A stretch of DNA of 40,777 nt from Nymphaea colorata (lineage: Eukaryota; Streptophyta; Magnoliopsida; Nymphaeales; Nymphaeaceae). Within the stretch, counting starts at the first letter, position 1; every line of letters starts with the position of its first letter. The stretch is from assembly GCF_008831285.2 (NCBI RefSeq), contig NW_022205168.1, positions 1 through 40,777 on the forward strand, in the 5' to 3' direction. The position numbers and the translations under genes were made by a program. The notes beneath the pieces are model-generated. The model did no database searches. It saw only the letters and a list, made by a program, of their open reading frames with translations, and was not told the DNA's origin. This document shows positions 30,971 through 40,777 of the stretch, in pieces.

Positions 30971-32575
30971 TTGATCCAAGAAAGTTCCAATATTCACTCC
31001 ATGGTAACTCGGGCTAAGGCTGCTATCATAAAACGAAATCCTAAGTATGTTTTGGCATTAACGGTACCACTTGTACCAAAAACTGTTAAGCAGGCTCTTA
31101 AGGATCCCGGTTGGGCAGCTGCCATGAAGGAAGAGCTACGTGCTTTGGAACAATGCCACACTTGGATGCTGGTACCATGCCAACCAGGTATGAATATTGT
31201 CTCAACTCGTTGGGTTTTTAAAACCAAAAGAGCAATGGAACGGTCAAGCACCTCAAAGCTAGACTTGTTGCTTGTGGGTTCGACCAAGTGCCTGGTGTTG
31301 ATTTCTTAGAAACATACTCACCTGTTATAAAATCAGCAACTATTAGAATTGTGCTAACTCTTGCTCCCTCTCATAATTGGGATATTCGACAAATGGATGT
31401 AAAAAAATGCCTTCTTATATGGTGATTTTGACCAAACTATGTTTATTGAACAACTATCGGGTTTTATTGACAACCAAAAACGAAGTTATGTATGCCAGCG
31501 ACATAAAGCTCTGTATGGTTTACGTCAAGCTCCAAGAGCATGGTATGATTGGTTTGGCACCTACCTTCTATCAAAAGACTTTTTCTCCAGCATCTCTGAT
31601 TCCTCGTTATTCATCTACAAAGATGGACGTGGTATCATCCCTCTGCTACCATATGTCGATGATATAATCCTAATAGGTAGACATCCTATGCTTCTTCAAG
31701 AATTCATTCGGGATATTCGGGATATCTTCATCACTTCCTTGGACTTAAGTTTCAGGTGGGCTCTTTCCAAACCAAAGGCAATATGCCTATAGCCTGCTAG
31801 AAAGAAAGACCATGACATCATGCAAACCAGCTGTTACACCCTTGATTCAAAATTACAGAAATCTGGTTGATGACACACCTTTTTCTGATCCAACACTTTT
31901 TCGAAGTCTGGTTGGAGGTCTACAATACCTCACTTTCACACAGCCATACTTTTCTTTCTGTGTCAACTTCATTAGTCAATATATGCAAATGCCCATGGTC
32001 AGTCACTACTAGCTAGTTAAAAGACTACTTCGATACATTAGTGGCTCCATTGATATCGGATATCATCTCTATCCTCAGGAGCAACTCCAACGTCATGCCT
32101 TCTCTGACTCCTACTGGGTGGGCTGTCAAACAACACGTCGCTCAACTACAAGTTCTGTTATGTTTCTTGGCACTAATCCTATATCGTGGACAGCAAAGAA
32201 GCAACCGACAGTGGCCAGATCTACCACCGAGGTTGAGTATCGGTCAATGGCCTCTACTGCTGCTGAAGTAACTTGAATCACATATATCCTTAAATACATT
32301 AGACTTTATCTCCCATAGCCGCCAATTCGCTATTGTGACAACATGTCCGCACTTTAAGTGTCTATCAAACCAGTTTTTCATTATCGAATGTAGCATGTTG
32401 AATTAGATTATCATTTTATAAGGGAAAAGGTTGTGCTCTGTCTTCTTACAACTCAATTTGTTCCATCAACTCAATAGGTGGCCGACATTTTAACCAAAGC
32501 CCTTTCCAGGTCAACCTTCGAATTTTTAAGAAGCAAACTAGCGCATTCCATACTGCCGCCTAGTTTGAGGGAGGC
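30971..32575 (+). pseudogene. Copia reverse transcriptase and RNase H
   Basis: The RT begins within the 30971-31309 frame (VPKTVKQALKDPGWAAAMKE, STRWVFKTK) and passes by frameshift to KNAFLYGDFDQTMF, then CQRHKALYGLRQAPRAWYDW (31493-31555), then the catalytic YVDD at 31652-31663. The following part gives RSLVGGLQYLT at about 31905 and a RNase H domain near 32090-32270 (AFSDSYWVGCQTTRRST, SWTAKKQPTVARSTTEVEYR), with acidic catalytic positions still present. It closes with ADILTKALSRSTFEFLRSKL at about 32480-32540, the normal copia C-terminus. At least five frame changes and several stops show it is dead, though the motifs remain easily readable. Confidence 0.9.
32562..32575 (+). other. Polypurine tract before the 3' LTR
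   Basis: AGTTTGAGGGAGGC immediately precedes the 3' LTR start, the expected position and composition of the plus-strand primer. Confidence 0.7.
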
Positions 32576-33106
32576 TAAAGACAATAGAGGCACCATCAAA
32601 GGACTCGAGAAGGAAACTCCAGCCAGCCATGATGATGGAAACAGAAATGATTGTAATGGTTACAAAATCAGCGAGGAAATCAGAGGGTTCGCAAAGGAAA
32701 CTCCAGCCAGCCATAACGATGGAAATCGTAACGATCGTAATCATTACAATGCCAAGAAGGAAACATCATCTTGCCAACCGTATGAAGACAGTAATACAAA
32801 GACAATGGCTGGCCAGGCAGTCACCAACAGAATTACAAGAGACGAAGATGGAGTTGTAAAACAGAGAGGCGCAACAACTAAATAGGGAAATAACAACTGT
32901 AAATTAGACATTGTTTCCTCCTGTAAAGATCGATATAAATCATGTAAATTAGGAAATGATGATGCATGTAATTCTATTATAAATAGAAGAAAGGTCCAGG
33001 CCTATCGTCACTAGGAACGATAGCTGCCTTTGTGGGCGTAGATGTGAGTTTACACCGAACCACGTTAAAATTAGGCATTCCTTCCTTAAATCTCTGCTTT
33101 TCTTCA
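32576..33106 (+). repeat. 3' LTR of the compact copia element
   Basis: Direct repeat of 29786-30314 with scattered substitutions and a few indels. It has the same internal 84-bp duplication and the same TCTGCTTTTCTTCA end. The frames 32478-32885 and 32538-32744 are translations across the LTR and not genes. Confidence 0.9.
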
Positions 33107-33111
33107 ATTAT

Positions 33112-34357
33112 CTGGAACCATTGGCTGCGGCAGCGCATATTATATGTTTAATTTCCTCATAGCTATATTTGTATTTATGTATTAGTGCCTGCTAATTAAA
33201 GGTCTAAACTTTGAAGTATTACTGAGCCAGCAGTTTCTTGGCTTGCCACTATCCGAAATATTGAATAAGCCACTTGAGCGATGTATCACCTTCTTTGCAC
33301 GACAATTTTATTTGCATAGTGGAGAGGAAGAGAATACGTAATAGAAGGCATTCACATGACAAATGCTGCGACGACAAAATTGCCTGGACTTCTGCCATAC
33401 AGTGAAAAGATTAAAAGAAAATCTTCTTCTCAGGTTGTATGAGTGGGTGCAACTCCTGAGTTTTCATTTCGCATTGTCTCCTAGCAGCACAATTCTTTGG
33501 TCCCGCCAATTCGATCTACTTCTTGCCACAACCAATTAATGGAATTTCACAAAAACATACATATACCAAGAGGAGGTAAATTCATGGAGCACGTTTTCTC
33601 AGAATCATCAAAAGAAGCAAGGTAAATTTCCCACGTTTGGCTTCACCCACCAGCTCAATGATTTGAATTTATTTTCTTTTGAGTAATTAGACACCTGGAG
33701 TTTAAATTATAGGACATGAATTGATTTTCTTTTGACTTGATCACATTGGGGCCATCTTTTATTTTTAAATAGTTCCTCACTGATTACCCAACTTTGCTTT
33801 CTTCGACATGCACAAAAAGTTGTAGAGATGCCTCCTGGTTCATTTCTATAAATAGAGTGAGATAGAGAAAGAGTCAATTAGTTAGTTTTTCGAGCATTAG
33901 AGATTCAATCTCTGAAACCATATGACTAAGAAGATGTGTGGCAACCATCGATATTTTTTTACCTTGGTGTTTTCATTTGCTTTGGCGAAATGGTTTCCAG
34001 TTCTTCACCAAGGTATCGTGTTTGTCTAGCACAAGGTATACAGCATAAGGAAGCGATAGAAACCACTGAAAGTATCATGGCCAATTCTTCATTTATAAAC
34101 ATATTGATATCATCTCCGATGCAAGGCTGCTGGGAGAGAGGGCTACCTTCTGTTTTCAAATGAAAACCTGGAGGGGATATAGGACCCCCTTCCATTTTAT
34201 TCAAAGAAAATAGAACTATGAAACAGGAACAAACAAGCACCCCATGCCTAGCCTGCAAAGAAGCCTACAAAGAAGGCGTTGGGTTTGAAACAAACAAAAG
34301 AACTCAGTGATGAGAATCCCAAATCTTGACCATACTATTTCCTAAGCACTCTTGAGA
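33112..34357. other. Spacer between the copia element and the satellite
   Basis: No supported gene. The region 33936-34258 has open frames on both strands that are mirror shadows; one reads IETTESIMANSSFINILISS (plus), without a known motif. The last ~150 bp are purine-rich (AAACAAACAAAAGAACTCAG) before the satellite begins abruptly near 34358. Confidence 0.4.
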
Positions 34358-37300
34358 TCTATGGATACAAATGGTATCTATGCGTTACTTGGATCCCTTG
34401 TAGTTACTCCAATGAGTTGAATTTTTTGTCACATCTAAAGTGAATGATATACGAGATTGAAATCACAAGTTTGAATCAATACGAGTGGAATTTAAGTGAT
34501 TTGTTTGATCACACATACTTCATTGAATGTACTTAACTTATTGTTACATCTAAGTTAAATGATTTAGCATATTGAAATCACAAGTTTGCATGAAAATGAA
34601 TGAGATTTGAGTGATTCATTTGGTGCCCTATTGTTAATATAATGTGTTTCACTTGTTATTTCATTTATAATGAATGATTTAAGTGACAGAAATCACAAGT
34701 TTATAAGGATACAAATGGGATCTATGCATTACATGGATCACTTGTAGTTAGTGCAATGAGTAGAACTTGTTGTTACATTTATAGTGAAGGATCTGAGGGA
34801 TTGAAATCATAAGTTCGTATCAACACAATTGAGATTTTAGTGATTCATTTGATTATGCATACTTAATTGAGTGTGCTTAATTTGTTGTTACATCCATATT
34901 GAATGATTTAGTGGATTGAAATCGCAAGTTTATATGAAAATGAATGAGATTCATGTAATTGATTCGATCCCTTACAGTTAATCTAATGTTTTTCACCTAT
35001 TATTACATTTATAATGAATTATTTAAATGATTAAAATCAGAAGTTTATATGGATATAAATGAGATACATACATTAGTTTATAGTTACATCTGTAGAATGA
35101 TTTAAAGGATTGAAATCACAAGTTAGTATCAATACAAGTGTGATTTAAGTGATTCATATGATCACACATACTTAATTCAATTTGCTTAACTTGTTGTCAC
35201 ATCCATATTGATTGATTTAGTGAATTAAAATCATAAGTTTGTACGAAAACGAATGAGATTCAAGTGATTCATTTGCTCCCTTATAGTTAATTTAATGTGT
35301 TTCACTTGTTATTACATCTATAATGAATGAGGGTCAAGTTAATGTATTTCACTTTTATTACATCTATAATGAATGATTTAAATGATTGAAATCACAAGTT
35401 CATATGGATACAAATGAGATCTATGCATTACTTTGAATGCGTGTAGTTAGTTCGATGAGTTGAATTTGTTGTTACATCTATAATGAATGATCTAAAGCAT
35501 TGAAATCACAAGTTCAAACCAATACATGTGAGGTTTAAGTGATTCATATGATCACACATACTTAATTGAATGTGTTTAACTTGTTGTTAAGTCTATATTA
35601 AAAGATTTAGTAAATTGAAATCACAAGTTTGTATAAAAATGAATGAGATTTGAGTGATTCATTTGGCGTCTTATAGTTAACCTAATGTGTTTCACTTGTT
35701 ATTACATTTATAATAAACGATTTAAATCATTGAAATCACAAGTTCATATGGATACAAATGAGATCTATGCATTACTTTGATTCCTTGCAGTTAGTCCAAT
35801 TAGTTGAACTTAATGTCACATTTATAGTGAACTATCTAAAGAATTGAAATCACAAGTTCGTACCCATATTAATGATTTAATGTAGTTCACTTGTTATTAC
35901 ATCTATATTGAATGATTTATTGGATTGAAATCATAAGTTTGCATGAAAATATATTAGATTAAAGTAAGTCATTCAATATGTTATAGTTTGTCTAATGTAG
36001 TTCACTTGTTATTACATCTATAATGAATGATTTAAATGATTAAATCCGAAGTTTATATGGATATAAATAAGATCTATAGATTATTTTATAGTTACATCTA
36101 TAGTGAATGATCTAAGGGATTGAAATAACAAGTTCGTAACAATACGAGTGAAATTTAAGTTATTCATTTGATTATGCATACTTAATTGAATATGCCTAAC
36201 TTGTTGTTACGTCCATATTGAATGAATTAGTGTACTGAAATCACAACTTTGTAAGAAAATGAATGAGATTCGAGTGATTCATCTTTTGCCTTATAATTAA
36301 CCTAATGTGTTTCGCTTGTTATTACATCTATAATGAAGGATTTCAATGATCGAAATCACAAGTTCATATGGAGACAAATGGGATCAAATGCATTACTTTT
36401 ATCCCTTGTAGTTAGTCAAACGAGTTGAACTTGTCACATTTATAGTGAACGATTAAAAGGATTGAAATCACTAGTTCGTATCAATGCGAGTAAGATTTAA
36501 GTGATTCATCGCACAATTAATTAACTGTGCTTAACTTGTTGCCACATCCATGTTGAATGATTTAGGGATTGAAATAACAAGTTCGTATGAAAATAAATGA
36601 GATTCAATTTATTCAGTTGATCTCTTATATTTAATCAAATGTGTTTCATTTGTTATTACGTCTATAATGAATGATTTAAATGATTAAAATCACAAGTTTA
36701 TATGGATATAAATGAGATCTATGCATTACTTTGATCCCTTGTAGTTTGTCCAATGAGTTGAACTTGTTGTTACAACTATAGTGAATGATTTAAGAAATTG
36801 AAATTACAAGTTTGTAACAATAAGAGTGAGATTTAAGTGATTCATAAGATCACACATACTAAATTGAGTGTGCTTAACTTGTCGTTACATTCATATTCAT
36901 TGATTTAATGAATTGAAATCACAAGTTTGTATGAAAATGAAAGAGATTCAAGTAACTCATTTGATCCCTTATGGTTAATCTAATGTTTTTCACCTATTAT
37001 TACATTTATAATGAATGATTTAAATTATTAAAACCAGAAGTTTATATGCATATAAATGAGATCTATACATTAGTTTATGGTTACATCTATAGAATGATTT
37101 AAAGGATTGAAATCACAAGTTCGTATCAACACAAGTGTGATTTAAGTGATTCATATGATCACACATACTTAATTCAATGTGTTTAACTTGTTGTTACATC
37201 CACATTGATTGATTTAGTGAATTAAAATCACAAGTTTGTACGAAAATGAAAGAGTTTCAAGTAATTCATTTGCTCCCTTATAGTTAATTTAATGTGTTTC

Positions 37301-40300
37301 ACTTGTTATTACATCCATGATGAATGATTTAAATGATTGAAAGCCACAAGTTTATACGGATATAAATAAGATTTATGCATTAGCTTCCCATCCCTTGTAG
37401 TTTGTTCAACAAGTTGAACTTATTGTTACATCTAAAGTGTTCGATCTAAGGAATTGAAATCACAAGTTCGTATCAATACGAGTGGGATTTAAGCAATTCA
37501 TTTGATCACACATACTTGATGAATGTGCTTAACTTGTTGTTACGTCTATATTAAATGATTAGTAGATTGAAATCACAAGTTTAGAAGAAAATGGATGAGA
37601 TTGGAGTGATTCATTTGGTGTCTTATAGGTAACATAATGTGTTTCACTTGTTATTACGTATATTTGATCACTTATATTTAATGAGAAATCAAGTGATTCA
37701 TTTTCACTGTCATTAAATATATTTGATGACTTATATTAATCGAATGTGCTTAACTTGTTACATATGTATCAAATGACTTGGTGGTTTGAAATAAGAACTT
37801 GATTGGAAATGAATGAGGGTCAAGTTAATGTATTTCACTTGTTATTACATCCATAATGAATGATTTAAATGATTGAAATCACAAGTTCATATGGATACAA
37901 ATGAGATCTATGCATTACTTTGAACGCGTGTAGTTAGTCCGATGAGTTGAATTTGTTGTTACATCTATAGTGAATGATCTAAAGCATTGAAATCACAAGT
38001 TCGAACCAATACAAGTGAGGTTTAAGTGATTCATATGATCACGCATACTTAATTGAATGTGTTTAACTTGTTGTTAAGTCTATATTAAAAGATTTAGTAA
38101 ATTGAAATCACAAGTTTGTATGAAAATGAATGAGATTTGAGTGATTCATTTGGCGTCTTATAGTTAACCTAATGTGTTTCACTTGTTATTACATTTATAA
38201 TAAACGATTTAAATCATTGAAATCACAAGTTCATATGATACAAATGGATCTATGCATTTGATTCCTTGCAGTTAGTCCAATTAGTTGAACTTAATGTCAC
38301 ATTTATAGTGAACGATCTAAAGAATTGAAATCACAAGTTCGTACCCATATCAATAATTTAAGTGATTCATTTGATCACACATTTATAATTAAGTGTACTT
38401 AACTTGTTGTTACATCCATATTGAATGATTTATTGGATTGAAATCATAAGTTTGCATGAAAATATATTAGATTCAAGTAAGTCATTCAATATGTTATAGT
38501 TTGTCTAATGTAGTTCACTTGTTATTATATCTATAATGAATGATTTAAATGATTAAAATCAAAAGTTTGTATAGATATAAATGAGATCTATAGATTATTT
38601 TAAAGTTATACCTATAGTGAACGATCTAAGGATTGAAATAACAAGTTCGTAACAATACGAGTGGAATTTAAGTTATTCATTTGATTATGCATACTTAATT
38701 GAATATGCCTAACTTGTTGTTAGATCCATATTGAATGAATTAGTGTACTGAAATCACAACTTTGTAAGAAAATGAATGAGATTCGAGTGATTCATCTTTG
38801 CCTTATAATTAACCTAATGTGTTTCGCTTGTTATTACATCTATAATGAAGGATTTCATGATCGAAATCACAAGTTCATATGGAGACAAATGTGATCAAAT
38901 GCATTACTTTTATCCCTTGTAGTTAGTCAAACAAGTTGAACTTGTCACATTTATAGTGAATGATTAAAAGGATTGAAATCACTAGTTCGTATCAATGCGA
39001 GTAAGATTTAAGTGATTCATCGCACAATTAATTAAATGTGCTTAACTTGTAGCCACATCCATGTTCAATGATTTAGGGATTGAAATCACAAGTTCGTTGA
39101 AAATAAATGAGATTCAATTCATTCATTTGATCTCTTATATTTAATCTAATGTGTTTCATTTGTTATTATGTCTATAATGAATGATTGATATAATTAAAAT
39201 CACAAGTTTACATGGATATAAATGGGATCTATGCATTCTTTGATCCTTGTAGTTTGTCCAATGAGTTGAACTTGTTGTTATATCTATAGTGAATGATCTA
39301 ATAGATTAAATTACAAGTTTGAACAATAAGAGTGAGATTTAAGTGATTCATATGATCACACATGCTAAATTGAGTGTGCTTAACTTGTTGTTACATCCAT
39401 ATTCATTGATTTAGTGAATTGAAATCACAAGTTTGTATGAAAATGAAAGAGATTCAAGTAATTCATTTGATCCATTATAGTTAATCTAATGTGTTTCACT
39501 TGTTATTACATATATTTGATTACTTATATTTAATTGAGAGATAAGTGATTCTTTTGATCACTTATATTTAATTGAATCTGTTTAACTTGTTGTTACATAC
39601 GTATGGAATGACTTAGTGGTTTGAAATAAGAAGTTCGTTTAGAAATGAATGAGAGTCAAGTCATTCAATTGGTCCTTATAGTTAATCTAATGTATTTACT
39701 TGTTATTACGTCTATAATGAATGTTTTAAATAATTGAAATCACAGGTTCATATGAATGCAAATGGGATCTATGCATTACTTGAACCTGTGTAGTTAGTCC
39801 GATGAGTTGAATTTGTTGTTACATCTATAGTGTGAACGATCTAAAGGATTGAAATCACAAATTCGTACGAATACAAGTGCGACTTGAGTGATCCATATGA
39901 TCAAACAAACATAATTGAATGTGCTTAACATGTTGTTATATACATATTGATTGATTTAGAGAATAAAAATCACAAGTTTGTATGAAAATGAATGAGATTC
40001 AAGTAATTCATTTGCTCCCTTATAGTTAATCTAATGTGTTTCGCTTGTTTATTACATCTATGACGAATGATTTAAATGATTGAAATCACAAGTTTATATG
40101 GATACAAATGAGATCTATGCATTACTTTGATCCTTATAGTTAGTTCAATAAGTTGAAGTTGTTGTTACATCTATTGTGATCGATCTAAGAAATTGAAATC
40201 ACTAGTTCGTGCCAATATTAATGATTTAAGCGATTCATTTGATCATGCATTTATAATTAAATGTGTTTAACTTGTTGTTACATGTTTATTTAATTAATTG

Positions 40301-40777
40301 TGGATTGAAATCATAATTTTGTATGAAAATAAATTAGATTCAAGTAATTCATTTAATATGTTAAAGTTTATCTAGTCTATTTCACTTGTTATTACATCTA
40401 TAATGAATGATTAAATGATTAAAATCAGAAGTTTATATGGATGTAAATGAGATCTATACATTAGTTTATAGTTACATCTATAGTTTATATGCACGTAAAA
40501 AGTTCATAACAGTACGAGTGGTATTTAAGTTATTCATTTGATTACGCATACTTAATTGAATGTGCCTAACTTGTTGTTACATCCATATTGAATGAATTAG
40601 TGTATTGAAATCACAACTTTGTAAGAAAATAAATGAGATTCGAGTGATTCGTCTTTGGCCCTACAGTTAACATTATGCATTACTTTATCCCTTGTAGTTA
40701 GTCCAATGAGTTGAACTTGTCACATTTATAGTGAACAATTTAAAGGATTGAAATCACAAGTTTGTATCAATGCAAGT
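34358..40777. repeat. Satellite array: ~115-bp monomer, trimer and ~2.5-kb super-repeat
   Basis: The core GATTGAAATCACAAGTT or close variants recurs about 56 times, with the commonest spacing 115 bp (most 112-116). Three monomer types alternate. A follows the core with CGTATCAATACGAGTG and GATCACACATACTTAATTG; B with TGTATGAAAATGAATGAGAT; C with CATATGGATACAAATGAGAT and CTATGCATTACTTTGATCCC. A-B-C forms a unit of about 345 bp. A larger unit repeats at 35345 and 37830 (offset 2487-2513 bp) and again near 39665. Earlier monomers 34915-35224 match 36912-37221 at an offset of 1997 bp. The array is AT-rich, without coding frames, and continues past the window. Confidence 0.97.

Larger units (their letters stand above)
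29786..33106 (+). mobile_element. Compact two-LTR copia element with target duplication
   Basis: Two direct repeats of about 530 bp (29786-30314 and 32576-33106) bracket a primer site, gag start, integrase end, RT, RNase H and a purine tract, in that order. The flanks ACTAT (29781-29785) and ATTAT (33107-33111) agree at four of five bases, the target size of copia integrase. The whole is about 3.3 kb, well below the usual ~5 kb, because gag C-terminus, protease and most of integrase are missing. It is the best preserved element in the window, but stops and frameshifts make it non-autonomous. Confidence 0.9.

Noticed and set aside
33936-34258. 75- and 99-codon frames on opposite strands near the satellite border.
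   Set aside because: They cover the same bases, neither shows a recognised domain, and nothing in the context supports a gene.
34358-40777. CRISPR-like or clustered short repeats with spacers.
   Set aside because: Whole ~115-bp monomers are repeated, including the parts between cores, there are no unique spacers, and the genome is a plant. It is a satellite.
1-40777. tRNA, rRNA, snRNA or miRNA genes.
   Set aside because: I looked for tRNA B-box sequence and conserved rRNA stretches by eye and saw none. A covariance-model search would be needed to exclude small RNAs.

Overview
The window looks like AT-rich, repeat-dense nuclear DNA of a flowering plant. It has many decayed Ty1/copia retrotransposons, a LINE tail, small inverted-repeat transposons, microsatellites, a large tandem satellite, and an intron-split ClpP-type protease remnant. 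I see no intact host gene, no rRNA or tRNA gene and no prokaryotic organisation. Almost every open frame is short and is either a piece of a broken element or random.

Layout. (1) 75-765 and 16255-17485 are inverted copies of one ~0.7 kb sequence that enclose about 15.5 kb. Each arm contains CACTA-transposon-like ends facing inward. Inside the enclosure lie exon-like debris (1290-2640), a copia fragment (2740-3830), a second and much longer decayed copia (4240-7690), a hAT-like MITE with a target duplication (10760-11194), and a 5'-truncated LINE tail flanked by a 20-bp repeat (13011-13862). A long TA microsatellite follows (15649-15725). The right arm was later hit by a small TA-flanked element (16333-16866), which itself carries a second insertion (16422-16657).

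(2) 17490-22060 holds three consecutive minus-strand ClpP/ClpR-like exons ending in a stop codon (18969-19716), an unassigned exon-like block (20282-20379), and a diverged tandem duplication of about 560 bp (20494-21560).

(3) 22066-24230 is probably part of an LTR retrotransposon end: a ~45-bp minisatellite, a GC-rich TGCGC-rich block, a TATA box and a splice donor. No coding region is visible for it.

(4) 24790-33111 is three further copia elements: a minus-strand gag-protease-integrase remnant (24790-27120), a plus-strand element cut off after the protease with a 393-bp LTR carrying eight 24-bp repeats (27554-29090), and a compact element with both LTRs and a matching target-site duplication (29786-33106), internally deleted from gag to integrase.

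(5) 34358 to the right edge is a satellite array. About 56 copies of a ~115-bp monomer are arranged as A-B-C trimers of ~345 bp, and these sit in super-repeats of up to ~2.5 kb. This is the most striking structure in the window and may mark a pericentromeric or other heterochromatic domain.

The coding content does not work together as a pathway. The window is best read as layered insertions around a few pieces of former host genes. All family calls come from motif recognition by eye; no database search was possible.
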